Source of the DNA: Planctomycetota bacterium
GTDB lineage: Bacteria; Planctomycetota; GCA-002687715; DRQF01
Assembly: GCA_011369445.1 (NCBI GenBank)
Contig: DRQF01000189.1
Coordinates: forward strand, 81,626-126,720
Reading direction: 5' to 3'
Length of the DNA: 45,095 nucleotides
Shown here: positions 7,252-16,968 of the stretch, piece after piece
How the letters are laid out: the number at the start of each line of letters is the position of its first letter
How positions within the stretch are numbered: position 1 is the stretch's first letter
Position numbers and translations under genes: made by a program
Notes under the pieces: model-generated
What the model saw: only the letters and a program-made list of their open reading frames with translations
Database searches by the model: none
Told to the model about the DNA's origin: nothing

Positions 7252-10100
7252 CGATCCTCTCCACGGGTCTCGCGAACCACGAGCCGAAAACCGATCCAAT
7301 CGGCAACCCTTCCGGGCTCCACATGGCGCACACGGGAGTTCGTGAAGTCAACGGCCTTGGAGTCGCTGAAGCAACCACCGAAAACGGGAACGCGATCCCC
7401 ATCGTCGTTTCCCTCGCCCCATTCGGCGACGGATCCCATCATGTCGAACGCGCCGAAGATCGATTCGTCACGCCAATAGCTCATGACGGCTTCGCGGCCG
7501 ACGATGTCTCTCGAGAAGCGGCTGTTGGTCCACCCCGGATGGAAGAAATCGCCGAACGCGAATCTCCGCGTCTCGCCGCCGTAGAGGCCTCGCTCCCAGT
7601 CATCACGAGTCGGCAGCCCGTACCGCCAGCCCGAAGGAACGGTGCGGTTTCGCCAAGCGACATAGCATTGGGCATCCCCATGCGAGATCCCCACCACGGG
7701 AAGCTTGCCCTGCTCCGCATCCAAAGACCGAAACCCCACCACATGATCGCCCTGGACGAGCGGTGCTCCGGATGTCTGCCGAGGAACGTGAAGTGAACGC
7801 CCCGCCTTCGCCATCTCATCGAGGACCTCTCGGGAATTCAGGAACTGGAGGTACTCGTCCACAGTCACCTCGTGGCGCATCATTGCGAGGACGGTCGCCT
7901 GCTCGAGGCTGTCGATCTCGGTCGTCACGCGAACGAAACCCTTCGGAATCTCATCCGACGCGAGAAGTCGCACGGAGGTGTCGGCATGCCCGTGTCGATG
8001 GTACGGGTCCTCCCTGTAGTCGACGTGAAACGAAACTCGGCAGTCGTCGAATCCCTCTCGCCGCAACACGGCCAGGTATTCGCCAGCACCGATCATGACG
8101 CCTTCGAGGGGTGTTGTGCCAAGGCGCGTGGCGTCACTCATGAGGAGTGGCGCCGCCGTGGGAACCATGCGCACGCCGTCCGGCAACGAAGCGCTGACCC
8201 ATCTTCCCCATCTCCATAGGCGAACGGGTTGACCCGACCGTGGCGGCCCCGAGCCACGCGATGCGGGAATGAGATCTCCTCTCCTTAGCCCACCGCGCCC
8301 CGACAGGACACGGTATGCGAAGCGGCCGGGCATCATGGAGGGAGGGGTCTTCCCGAGCGGGACGGGAACCCGGCGAATCTCCGTCGCCTCCTCGATCCAT
8401 CGTGCGTGCGGCCAGATCTCGGAGAGACGACTCTGGGGGATGCTTCGGAACAGGTGTACCTCCGCGCCGGGAGGCATGCTGGTGATCGTGACGGGCGTCG
8501 CATCGGCAAGCCTGTCTCGCCACTCAGATGTTCTGCCGTATTGAAGTGCCAGCTTGCGATAGTAGCGACCGATGGGGCCACCCCGCGGGCTGCGGTTGTC
8601 CAACCAGCGCTGGTGGTAGAGTCGAGCCCGTGTGTCGTCCAGTCCCTCGATGCCGGGATCAACCTCCTCGGCCCGACTCAAGACCTCGAGGACACGAGTC
8701 AGGGCCAACGCCCTCTCCTGCACTTCACGCTCCACACTGAGAGTCAATCGAGTACGTTCGGCGGTTTCCTCCGTGGTCAAACGCCGGTTCTCGGCCAGTG
8801 AGTTCAGGGCTCGAAGCCTCCACTGTCGATTTTCGACCGGAACACGATCCCTCTCATAGATCTTCAGGAGCGCTCGCGCGTCCGCGACCAAACGCTGTGC
8901 CTGCCCGCGCCGGGCCTGCTCGCGCTTTTGTGCCTGCACCACTCCCCATCCCACGGCGAACGCCAGGACGACAAGGGATGCGGCAAGAGCATTGCAAAGG
9001 GCGCGATGTCTTCGGCGCCATCGAATGAAGCGACCGATGGCTCCCGGCGGGCGAGAAAGAATCGGACGATACGCGAGGATTCTTCGCAGGTCTTCACCAA
9101 AAGCTGCTGCACTCGGGAAGCGATCCGAGGGGTCTTTTTCCATGGCGCGGGCAAGGACACAGGCAAGGTCCCTTGGGACGTCTGGATTGACCGAGTGAAG
9201 CGGAGGCGGCTCCTCGTTCAGGATTCGGTCGTAGAGACGTTCCACGGAATCCGCCCGAAACGGAGGAGATAGCGTACAGGCCTCAAAGAGCGTGACGCCC
9301 AAACCGTAGACGTCCGTTCGAGCGTCGATCCTCCCCCCATGAGCGCCGAGCTGCTCAGGCGCGGCATAGCGCGGTGATCCAGCAAACGAAGTCGTCAGAT
9401 TGAATTCGTCCTCGGAGAGACTCTTGGCCAGCCCGAAGTCGAGCAGGAGCGCGCGGCCGTCCCGATCGATCATGATGTTCCCGGGCTTCACGTCACGGTG
9501 AGCGATCCCCTCCGCGTGAGCCGCCTCGAGAGCGTCGCAGACATCCGCACCCCACTGGAGGATAGACGCTGCATTGAGCTGGCGTTCGTGGGCCCGGGCC
9601 GACGCGATCTTGGCAGCGAGGCTCTTGCCGGGGACGAAATCCATCGCAATGAAACGGATCCCGTCCGCCTCTCCCACCTCGAGCAACCTCACGATGTTTG
9701 GGTGGCGGAGCCGCGCGGCGGCGCGTGCCTCGCGGCGAAAACGCTCGATCGCCGTGGGCGAGAGGGATGAGCCAGCAGGAAGAATCTTCAGGGCGACCAG
9801 TCGCCCGAGTTTCTCCTGCTCCGCGAGGAAGACCTCGCCCATGCCCCCTTTGCCCAGGCGGCGGAGGAGGCGGAATCCTCCCAACCTCTCCCGCCCGAGA
9901 TCAGCTTCGACGGGAGCCAGACAAAGAGTCTCTTCCAGTGACCGCCCGCGAACGATCTCGAACAGATGGCCGAACACGTCGTTCACCTGTCCCGCGTCGA
10001 TGCCCTCTCTGCGGAGGAACTCTTCGGGAGAAAGAACATCTCCTGCCAGGAGGGCGTCCAGGTATCGATCGAAGGCCGAGCTTTCGCCCGTTGACGTCAT
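7248..10100 (-). CDS. Membrane Ser/Thr protein kinase with extracytoplasmic FGE/sulfatase-modifying-factor domain
   Basis: 950 residues. An N-terminal Hanks-type kinase carries the glycine loop (LGKGGMGEV, ~83-90), the ATP-binding Lys (VALK, K105), the catalytic HRDVKPGN (201-208), DFG (221-223) and APE (247-249), so it should be active. A single transmembrane helix follows (~368-390). A coiled linker and a PEGA-like stretch (VTITSMPPGAEVHLF) lead to a C-terminal FGE-sulfatase fold (MMRHEVTVDEYLQFLNSREV ... GSVAEWGEG ... IGFRLVVRET). This architecture places the kinase in the cytoplasm and the FGE-like domain outside, as a possible sensor. Kinase-FGE fusions are known in planctomycetes and myxobacteria. 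The gene overlaps the ECF sigma start by 4 bp (GTGA). The upstream 86-bp gap contains a possible -10 (TAAGAT) but no clear -35. Confidence 0.9.
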   Translation of the reverse strand: MTSTGESSAFDRYLDALLAGDVLSPEEFLRREGIDAGQVNDVFGHLFEIVRGRSLEETLCLAPVEADLGRERLGGFRLLRRLGKGGMGEVFLAEQEKLGRLVALKILPAGSSLSPTAIERFRREARAAARLRHPNIVRLLEVGEADGIRFIAMDFVPGKSLAAKIASARAHERQLNAASILQWGADVCDALEAAHAEGIAHRDVKPGNIMIDRDGRALLLDFGLAKSLSEDEFNLTTSFAGSPRYAAPEQLGAHGGRIDARTDVYGLGVTLFEACTLSPPFRADSVERLYDRILNEEPPPLHSVNPDVPRDLACVLARAMEKDPSDRFPSAAAFGEDLRRILAYRPILSRPPGAIGRFIRWRRRHRALCNALAASLVVLAFAVGWGVVQAQKREQARRGQAQRLVADARALLKIYERDRVPVENRQWRLRALNSLAENRRLTTEETAERTRLTLSVEREVQERALALTRVLEVLSRAEEVDPGIEGLDDTRARLYHQRWLDNRSPRGGPIGRYYRKLALQYGRTSEWRDRLADATPVTITSMPPGAEVHLFRSIPQSRLSEIWPHARWIEEATEIRRVPVPLGKTPPSMMPGRFAYRVLSGRGGLRRGDLIPASRGSGPPRSGQPVRLWRWGRWVSASLPDGVRMVPTAAPLLMSDATRLGTTPLEGVMIGAGEYLAVLRREGFDDCRVSFHVDYREDPYHRHGHADTSVRLLASDEIPKGFVRVTTEIDSLEQATVLAMMRHEVTVDEYLQFLNSREVLDEMAKAGRSLHVPRQTSGAPLVQGDHVVGFRSLDAEQGKLPVVGISHGDAQCYVAWRNRTVPSGWRYGLPTRDDWERGLYGGETRRFAFGDFFHPGWTNSRFSRDIVGREAVMSYWRDESIFGAFDMMGSVAEWGEGNDDGDRVPVFGGCFSDSKAVDFTNSRVRHVEPGRVADWIGFRLVVRETRGEDR

Positions 10101-10186
10101 GGAAGGGGACTCCGGGGATCGATTCAGTTCCCGAATCTTACCGGATGGGGACGATGATGCGGAACGTCCCCTCCGCCCAGAGCGGT

Positions 10187-12376
10187 TTACAGGGCCCTTC
10201 TCAAACGGAGAGCATTCAGGACGACGGACAGCGAGCTGAAACTCATGGCCGCGGCCGCGATCATTGGGCTGAGCAGGATGCCGAACACCGGATAGAGCAC
10301 ACCAGCTGCGATGGGCACCCCCAAAGCGTTGTAGATGAAAGCGAAAAAGAGGTTCTGCCGGATGTTCGACATGGTGGCTCGACTGAGCCGCCGGGCACGG
10401 CAGATACCTCGGAGATCGCCCTTCACCAATGTGACTCCGGCCGACTCCATGGCGACGTCCGTTCCCGTTCCCATGGCGATGCCCACGTCGGCGGTCGCGA
10501 GAGCCGGAGCGTCATTGACGCCGTCCCCGGCCATCGCCACCATGTGGCCCTCCCCCTGGAGCCGCTTCACGACCCGCGCTTTTTCATCCGGCAAAACCTC
10601 GGCAATCACTTCGTCGATCCCAAGTCTCCCGGCGACCTCCTTGGCCGTCGTCGGGTTGTCCCCCGTCAGAAGAACGATGCGAAGTCCTTCGGCGTGGAGT
10701 TCGCGAATCGCCTCGGGGGTCGTCGACCGAATCGGGTCCCCCAGGGCCAAAAGCCCCGCAGGTCGGCCGTCGACCGCCACGTAGACCACGGTCAACGACT
10801 TGTCTCTCAGTCTCTTGGCTTCGTTGTCGAGGGGGTCGGTGGAGACGCCGAGGTCCCTCATGAGTTTCTCGGTGCCCACGGCGACCGTCTTCGAGCCCAC
10901 CCTTCCGTGAAGCCCACGGCCCGTCACGCTCTCGACCTGCTCGGGAGGCTCGAGGGCGAGGTCGCGAGCCTCCGCGGCGCGGACGATCGCTTCACCCAGG
11001 GGGTGCTCGCTGGCGCGCTCGAGGCTCGCCGCCCATCGCAGGCATTCGTCGGGCGTGAAGCCCTCGGTGGTCACGGTGTCCTCGAGATCCGGGTGCCCCT
11101 CCGTCAGCGTTCCCGTCTTGTCGACCACGAGGACGTCGACCTCGCGAAAGTGTTCGATGGCCTCAGCCGACCGGAAAAGGACGCCCATTCGCGCGCCCCG
11201 TCCCGTGGCCACCATGATCGACATGGGCGTGGCCAACCCCAGGGCGCACGGGCACGCGATGATGAGCACCGCCACCGCGTTGACGAGTGCGTGGGCCATC
11301 CGCGGGTCCGGACCGATCCACGCCCAGATGACGAAGGTGACGAGTGCGATACCGACGACGATGGGCACGAAAACCCCGGCCACGCGATCCGCAAGTCCTT
11401 GAATCGGAGCGCGGCTTCGCTGGGCCTCCGCCACCATCTGGATGATGCGGGCAAACAGCGTCTCCGAACCGACCTTCTCGGCCTCCATGAGAAGCGACCC
11501 CGTCCCGTTCACGGTGGACGCGATGAGGCGGTCGCCCTTTTGCTTCAGCACGGGCACCGGTTCACCCGTCACGGTGGACTCGTCCACCGAGCTCTCTCCT
11601 TCCAGGACGACCCCATCCACGGGGATGCGCTCCCCCGGCCTCACACGCAGCTTCTGACCGGGCTTGACGGTCTCGACCAGCACTTCTTCTTCCCGACCGT
11701 CATCCATGACGAGACGGGCCGTCTTCGGCGCCAGATCGAGCAGTTCGCGAATGGCAGCCCCCGCGCTCGTCCGGGCCTTCAGTTCCATGACCTGCCCCAG
11801 AAGGACGAGGACGACGATCACCGCCGCGGACTCGAAGTAGACGGGCAGCTGCCCCGACGCATCGCGGAACGAATCAGGAAACACTCGCGGAAAGAGAACC
11901 GCTGTGGCGCTGAAGAGATACGCGACCAGGACACCCAGACCGATCAACGTGAACATGTTCAGCTTCATGGTCTTCAGCGAACGCGCCCCTCTCTCGAGGA
12001 AAGGCCACCCGGACCAGAACACGACGGGCGCCGAGAGGAGAAGCTGAATCCAGTGGATGAGCGTGGGCGATACGTCTCCCAGTCCCCCTTTTCCTGGAAG
12101 GAACTCCGCCATGGCCGCGTAGAAGACGGGAATCGTCAGCACGAGCCCCACGCGAAAGCGACGACGCATGTCCGCCAGTTCGGCATCTTCCTCCCCGTCG
12201 GCCGAGGCCACCGGAGCCAAGGGCTGAAGACTCATGCCGCAGATCGGACACGGGCCCGGAGCATCGGCCCTGACGTCGGGATGCATGGGGCAGGTGTAGT
12301 GGGTCCCGCTGCTCGATGTCGAATCCGAAACCGATGGCGAGGACGGGTGCGCCTCCTCGTGTTCATGGCAGCTCAT
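10187..12376 (-). CDS. copA: Copper-translocating P1B-type ATPase
   Basis: 729 residues. An inner-membrane pump that hydrolyses ATP to move Cu(I) (or Ag(I)) out of the cytoplasm. A His-rich N-terminus ([10 protein letters not shown]) leads into a heavy-metal-binding module ([15 protein letters not shown], then CPICGM), in place of the usual CxxC ferredoxin-like domain. Transmembrane helices follow. The transport-site motif CPC ([13 protein letters not shown]), the phosphorylation site DKTGTLT, the actuator TGEP and the hinge [10 protein letters not shown] are all intact. The ATG at 12376 follows an AAGGAG ribosome-binding site. It lies downstream of the RND efflux genes but behind a strong intrinsic terminator, so it may have its own promoter or depend on read-through. 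CPC plus the CPMHP/CPICGM module points to copper or silver. The gene ends at a TAA; nothing looks truncated. Confidence 0.93.
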   Translation of the reverse strand: MSCHEHEEAHPSSPSVSDSTSSSGTHYTCPMHPDVRADAPGPCPICGMSLQPLAPVASADGEEDAELADMRRRFRVGLVLTIPVFYAAMAEFLPGKGGLGDVSPTLIHWIQLLLSAPVVFWSGWPFLERGARSLKTMKLNMFTLIGLGVLVAYLFSATAVLFPRVFPDSFRDASGQLPVYFESAAVIVVLVLLGQVMELKARTSAGAAIRELLDLAPKTARLVMDDGREEEVLVETVKPGQKLRVRPGERIPVDGVVLEGESSVDESTVTGEPVPVLKQKGDRLIASTVNGTGSLLMEAEKVGSETLFARIIQMVAEAQRSRAPIQGLADRVAGVFVPIVVGIALVTFVIWAWIGPDPRMAHALVNAVAVLIIACPCALGLATPMSIMVATGRGARMGVLFRSAEAIEHFREVDVLVVDKTGTLTEGHPDLEDTVTTEGFTPDECLRWAASLERASEHPLGEAIVRAAEARDLALEPPEQVESVTGRGLHGRVGSKTVAVGTEKLMRDLGVSTDPLDNEAKRLRDKSLTVVYVAVDGRPAGLLALGDPIRSTTPEAIRELHAEGLRIVLLTGDNPTTAKEVAGRLGIDEVIAEVLPDEKARVVKRLQGEGHMVAMAGDGVNDAPALATADVGIAMGTGTDVAMESAGVTLVKGDLRGICRARRLSRATMSNIRQNLFFAFIYNALGVPIAAGVLYPVFGILLSPMIAAAAMSFSSLSVVLNALRLRRAL

Positions 12377-12413
12377 GGCGTCTCCTTCTCGAAACGTGGG
12401 AACCGGGCAGGTA

Positions 12414-12450
12414 AGAAAAAGCGAGGCCGGAACTCGCGTTCCGGCCTCGC
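12414..12450 (-). terminator. Strong intrinsic terminator between the metal-binding protein gene and copA
   Basis: A perfect 13-bp stem, GCGAGGCCGGAAC (12421-12433) with GTTCCGGCCTCGC (12438-12450), closes on a TCGC tetraloop. Reading the minus strand it is followed at once by TTTTTCTT. This is a textbook Rho-independent terminator 26 bp after the stop of the gene at 12476 and about 40 bp before the copA start. Confidence 0.9.
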
Positions 12451-12475
12451 GTGGGAAACGTCGACGTGGAGAGAT

Positions 12476-13087
12476 TCAGTCGCGGCTGCCCTTGCCCGAG
12501 CCCTTGCCCTTCGAGAGCATCTTCTTGGGCATGTACTTCTCGGGGTTCTTCGAGAACTCCTCGATGCAGTCCTCGCAGCAAAGCCCGACGATCTTCTTCT
12601 TGTAGACCACGAAAATGGCAGGATCGACGTCGTCGTCCTTCTCGACCAGGCATTTCTTGTTGCCCAACTCGGTGACGCCTTTCATGGTCAACCTCGCCAG
12701 CGTCCGTCGGGCGTTCTTCTTGACCTTCTTGGCGCATCCCGGACAGCAAAGCCCGATGCGGTGCCCTTGGACGACAACGCTCTTTCCGGGTTTCACTTTC
12801 CCTCCCATGATCGGGCAGGTGGCATTGCCCACATCCTTCACCCTGTCGGCGGGATAGGCCTTCGCGAGTGCGGCCTTCGGGTCGGCCTTCGCCATCTTGA
12901 GGCACTTCTTGCAACACACGTAGACCCTCTGGCCGTCCTCTTCGACGAAGAGATTCTTCTTGACCGGCTTGCCGGAGTAGGGGCAGGCTTCGTTGCCGAA
13001 GAACGGCACGGTGACCTTCGAGGTCTGGGCGGGAACGGTTCCGAAAAGGGCCACGGCGGCCAGGGTCGTCATGAGAACTCTGAGCAT
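12476..13087 (-). CDS. Exported protein with three tandem Cys-rich metal-binding-type repeats
   Basis: 203 residues from the ATG at 13087, which has AAGGAG 8 bases upstream and opens a signal peptide (MLRVLMTTLAAVALFGTVPAQ). The mature part consists of three similar units: CPYSGKPV ... VYVCCKKCLK, CPIMGGKV ... IGLCCPGCAKK, and CLVEKDDDV ... VGLCCEDCIEEF. Each has a Cys near its start and a Cys-Cys-x2-Cys cluster ~25-30 residues later, resembling TRASH/YHS-type metal-binding zinc-ribbon modules. The C-terminus is Lys/Gly-rich. It sits directly behind the RND pump gene (71-bp gap) and ends at a strong terminator, so it is probably the last gene of the efflux operon. Inferred role: extracytoplasmic metal chaperone or buffer for copper-type ions. 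The frame is open 25 codons further upstream, without a ribosome-binding site. Confidence 0.85.
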   Translation of the reverse strand: MLRVLMTTLAAVALFGTVPAQTSKVTVPFFGNEACPYSGKPVKKNLFVEEDGQRVYVCCKKCLKMAKADPKAALAKAYPADRVKDVGNATCPIMGGKVKPGKSVVVQGHRIGLCCPGCAKKVKKNARRTLARLTMKGVTELGNKKCLVEKDDDVDPAIFVVYKKKIVGLCCEDCIEEFSKNPEKYMPKKMLSKGKGSGKGSRD

Positions 13088-13158
13088 GGAATGGACTCCT
13101 TGAATAGGGGCTCCGATGAAGGGAGCGATCATCAAATGAACGAAGGCCGTGGGTGAAT

Positions 13159-16100
13159 TCATTCACCGATTCGCCTCCGTCCCGAGAAAAGAACACGAGT
13201 TTCCTGAATGAGGCTGAAGAGCACGGGGACGACGAACATGGTGAGCAGTTCCACGGTCATGCCGCCGAACGACGGAATCGCCATCGGAACCATGATATCC
13301 GCCCCCCGGCCAGACGATGTCAAGACTGGAAGAAGGGCCAGAATCGTCGTGGCCGTGGTCATGAGGCACGGTCGGACGCGGCGGCAGCCAGCATGCATGA
13401 CGGCCGCCCGGACCTCGTCCCTCGTCTTGGGCTTCGCCTCGTCGAATCTCTGCATGAGGTAGGTCCCCATGACGACCCCGTCGTCGGTGGCGATGCCGAA
13501 CAAGGCCAGAAACCCCACCCAAACGGCCACGCTCAAATCGATGGTGTGAACCTGGAAGAGGTCTCTCATGTTTTGTCCGAAGACGTCGAAGTCGAGGAAC
13601 CAGTCCTGCCCGTAGAGCCAGAGCATGAGGAAGCCGCCCGACCACGCCACGAAGACTCCGGTGAACACCAGGAACGTGAACGACACCTTCTTGAACTGGA
13701 AATACAAAAGCAGAAAGATGACGAAGAGGGCCAGAGGCAGGACGATTTTCATCTTCTTTTCGGAACGGATCTGGTTCTCGTAGGACCCCGCGAAGGCGTA
13801 GCTCACGCCCTCGGGAATGACGAGCTCGCCCGAGGCGATCTTCTCTTTCAGGAAGCGCTGGCAGTCCTCGACCACGTTCACTTCGGCATATCCATCCTTC
13901 ATGTCGAAAAGGACATACCCCACGAGGAAGGTGTCTTCGCTCTTGATGACCTGGGGGCCCGGCGTGTACCGGATCTTCGCGAGCTGTCCCAAGGGGATCT
14001 GCACCCCCATCGCACCGGGAACGAGGATCGTGTTCAGGCTCTCCACGGTGTCACGAAGCTCCCGAGCGTACCGCACACGCACCGGATAGCGCTCCCGCCC
14101 CTCGACGGTGGTCGTTAGCTTCCGTCCGCCGACGGCGACTTCGATGACGTCCTGAACCTGCCTGATCTTCACCCCATAGCGCGCGATCGCCTCACGGTCG
14201 ATCTCGATCTCCAGGTAGGGCTTGCCCACGATCCGGTCCGCGATCACGGCGCTGGCTTCGACGGAGGGCACCTCCTTCAAAAGACGCTCCAACTCCAGAC
14301 CGACCGCTTCGATCGTCTCCAGATCGGGACCGCGCACCTTGATGCCCATGGGGGCGCGCATGCCGCTCTGCAGCATCACGATGCGCGCCTTGATGGGCTG
14401 AAGCTTCGTGGCCGACGTCACGCCCGGCATCTGAGCCGCCTTCACGATCTCGTTCCAGATGTCATCCGGAGAACGGATCTCGTCTCGCCACTGACGATAC
14501 GGGCGTCCATCGTCGTCGGGGATCAATTCGCCCTTCTCGTCCCGGAGAAACTCGTCCTTCTCCTCGTCGTAGGCGAAGCGCAACAGATCGCCGCTCTCGT
14601 CCGTGATGTACTCGGACTTGTAGTTGATGATGGTTTCGATCATGCCGATCGGCGCCGGATCAAGCGGGCTGTCGACCCGTCCCAACTTGCCCACGGCGGT
14701 CTCGACCTCGGGGATCGCAGTGATGGCGGCGTCCTGCCGGCTGATGATGTCCGTCACTTCGCCAATCGAAGCGTGAGGCATGGCGATGGGCATGAAGAGG
14801 TAGGCGCCCTCGTCCAACCTGGGCATGAACTCCTTGCCGAGGCCTGGAAATTCGTGGGTCGCCGTCACCCAGAATTCCGACTCGCGGAGGTCATCGCCCT
14901 CGAGGCCTACCGAGTCCATGAGACGGGGAATGTAGCCGAACGTGGGCACCCAGCCGCGCCAGATCACGAGCCCGAAGAGGACGAGCGCCACGGGCATGCT
15001 CATGAAGAGCAGTTTGTGCCTGAGCGCCCACCCCAGGATGGGGGCATAGATCCACTGGAAAAAGCGGAAGAAGAGCAGCAACCCGCCGAGGCAGGAGACC
15101 ACGAAGATCAGGTTTTCGAGGGGCTTCTCCGGACCGAATGGGGCCCAGTGCTCGGCGAGGAAGACACCCACGACGGCGGCCGCAACGAGACTCGTCGAGC
15201 CCAAGATTGTCTTCTGAATCCATGCCGGCAGGAAAGGCTCGGTGATGCGCCAGATGCCGATCCCGAGCAGGATCGCCCCCGCCCACCACCAGGTCATGGC
15301 GCTGAGCACGATCCCCCCCAACAGGAGGATGCCGGACCCCACGTGGCGCAGCATTCCCCGGGACGGCTTACGAGCCAAGAGGACGTGAGCGAGCGGCGGG
15401 ATGAGGGTCAGCGCGAGGACGATCGATCCGAGCAACGCAAACGTCTTCGTGTAGGCAAGGGGCTTGAAGAGTTTGCCTTCGGCGGCCTCCATGGTGAACA
15501 CCGGAAGAAAGCTCACAACCGTGGTCAGGACGCTCGTCAAAACCGCGCTTCCCACTTCCGAGGAGGCTCGGAACACCACCTCGAGCCGGCTTTCATCCGG
15601 CCCGGCTTCGTCCAGGTGTTTCAGAATGTTCTCGCAGATGACGATGCCCATGTCGACCATCGTGCCGATGGCGATGGCGATGCCCGAGAGCGCCACGACG
15701 TTGGCGTCGACGCCGAACTGCTTCATGAGGATGAAGCAGACGAGGACGGCAAGCGGCACGACGGACGAGATGAGGATCGAACTGCGCAGGTGCATCACCA
15801 TCACGAGTACGACGATGATGGTGACGAAGATTTCCTCCGAGAGCGCCGAGTCCAGGGTGCCCAACGTCTCGCGGATGAGCCCCGTGCGGTCATAGAACGG
15901 GACGACCGTAACTTGAGAGACGCGGCCATCGCTGAGCGTCTTCGAGGGGAGCCCGGGCCCCAACTCCTCGATCTTCTTCTTCACCCGCTCCAAGACGGCG
16001 AGGGGGTTCTCGCCGTAGCGCACGACGACGACGCCGCCCACGGCTTCGGAACCTTCCTTGTCGAGGGCACCTCGCCGAAGGGCCGGCCCCAGGCTCACGG

Positions 16101-16968
16101 TCGCCACGTTCCGCACGGTGATGGGCACGTTGTCGACGACCTTGACGACGACCTTCTCGATGTCCTCGAGCGAACGGATGAACCCCACCCCGCGGACCAC
16201 GTACTCCACCTTGTTGAGCTCGATGGTCCGGGCTCCGACGTCGATATTCGACATCCGGACCGCGGAGTAGATCTCGGCCAGGCTGACCCCGTGAGCGCGC
16301 ATGGCGTCCGGATCCACGTCGATCTGGTACTCCTTCACGTAGCCGCCGATGCTGGCCACTTCCGCGACGCCGTCGACGGCCTGGAGCCCGTAGCGCACGT
16401 ACCAGTCCTGGATGCTGCGGAGTTCCTGGAGATCCCATTCTCCCGTGGGCTCACCGTTCTCGTCGCGCCCCTCCAGCGTGTACCAGAAGACCTGCCCCAA
16501 AGCGGTGGCATCGGGACCGAGGGCCGGCTGGACCTCATCCGGCAGGGTTCCCGCGGGGAGGCTGTTGAGCTTCTCGAGGATGCGGCTTCTGGACCAGTAG
16601 AACTCCACGTCCTCCTTGAACACGACGTAGATCGTCGAGAACCCGAACATGGAGTAGCTACGGATCGTCTTGACGCCGGGAATGCCCAGCAGCGCCACGG
16701 TCATCGGATAGCTGATCTGGTCCTCGACGTCTTGAGGGGATCGACCCGGCCATTTCGTGAAGACGATCTGCTGGTTCTCACCGATATCCGGGATCGCGTC
16801 GACGGGAACGGGATCTCTCGGAAGGCCACCCAACTCCCAGTCGAAGGGCGCCACCAACATGCCCCAACCGATGAGAAAGACGACGAACAGCCCGACGATG
16901 AGCTTGTTCTCCAGGCAGAACCGCATGAGGCGGTCCAGAGCCGAGGGACGCTGGGAGATTTCGGTCAT
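13159..16968 (-). CDS. cusA: CusA/CzcA-type heavy-metal efflux RND permease, unusually long
   Basis: 1,269 residues; most CusA/CzcA proteins have about 1,040. This is the proton-driven inner-membrane pump of a tripartite efflux complex. Diagnostic parts include the first membrane segment (LIVGLFVVFLIGWGMLV), PDIGENQQIVFTKWPGRSP, and TM4 with the HME-RND proton-relay residues D439 and E446 (AIGTMVDMGIVICEN). Other matches are the QSGMRAPMGIKVRG periplasmic segment with two methionines, and the final membrane bundle. The extra length comes from a block with about three additional hydrophobic segments (~537-640), an acidic insert (~785-832) and a loop near the C-terminus (GQDWFLDFDVFGQNMRD). The start at 16968 overlaps the adaptor's stop as ATGA. 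The frame is open about 97 codons further upstream, but that part lies inside the adaptor gene and has no coding character. Likely substrate: Cu(I)/Ag(I); Zn, Co or Cd not excluded. Confidence 0.92.
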   Translation of the reverse strand: MTEISQRPSALDRLMRFCLENKLIVGLFVVFLIGWGMLVAPFDWELGGLPRDPVPVDAIPDIGENQQIVFTKWPGRSPQDVEDQISYPMTVALLGIPGVKTIRSYSMFGFSTIYVVFKEDVEFYWSRSRILEKLNSLPAGTLPDEVQPALGPDATALGQVFWYTLEGRDENGEPTGEWDLQELRSIQDWYVRYGLQAVDGVAEVASIGGYVKEYQIDVDPDAMRAHGVSLAEIYSAVRMSNIDVGARTIELNKVEYVVRGVGFIRSLEDIEKVVVKVVDNVPITVRNVATVSLGPALRRGALDKEGSEAVGGVVVVRYGENPLAVLERVKKKIEELGPGLPSKTLSDGRVSQVTVVPFYDRTGLIRETLGTLDSALSEEIFVTIIVVLVMVMHLRSSILISSVVPLAVLVCFILMKQFGVDANVVALSGIAIAIGTMVDMGIVICENILKHLDEAGPDESRLEVVFRASSEVGSAVLTSVLTTVVSFLPVFTMEAAEGKLFKPLAYTKTFALLGSIVLALTLIPPLAHVLLARKPSRGMLRHVGSGILLLGGIVLSAMTWWWAGAILLGIGIWRITEPFLPAWIQKTILGSTSLVAAAVVGVFLAEHWAPFGPEKPLENLIFVVSCLGGLLLFFRFFQWIYAPILGWALRHKLLFMSMPVALVLFGLVIWRGWVPTFGYIPRLMDSVGLEGDDLRESEFWVTATHEFPGLGKEFMPRLDEGAYLFMPIAMPHASIGEVTDIISRQDAAITAIPEVETAVGKLGRVDSPLDPAPIGMIETIINYKSEYITDESGDLLRFAYDEEKDEFLRDEKGELIPDDDGRPYRQWRDEIRSPDDIWNEIVKAAQMPGVTSATKLQPIKARIVMLQSGMRAPMGIKVRGPDLETIEAVGLELERLLKEVPSVEASAVIADRIVGKPYLEIEIDREAIARYGVKIRQVQDVIEVAVGGRKLTTTVEGRERYPVRVRYARELRDTVESLNTILVPGAMGVQIPLGQLAKIRYTPGPQVIKSEDTFLVGYVLFDMKDGYAEVNVVEDCQRFLKEKIASGELVIPEGVSYAFAGSYENQIRSEKKMKIVLPLALFVIFLLLYFQFKKVSFTFLVFTGVFVAWSGGFLMLWLYGQDWFLDFDVFGQNMRDLFQVHTIDLSVAVWVGFLALFGIATDDGVVMGTYLMQRFDEAKPKTRDEVRAAVMHAGCRRVRPCLMTTATTILALLPVLTSSGRGADIMVPMAIPSFGGMTVELLTMFVVPVLFSLIQETRVLFSGRRRIGE

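Noticed and set aside
9698..13156. Very long open frame on the plus strand (about 1,150 codons)
   Set aside because: It is antisense to the kinase, copA and the Cys-repeat gene, all with clear motifs. Its translation is Arg/His/Gly-rich without domains, a usual by-product of G+C-rich coding DNA.
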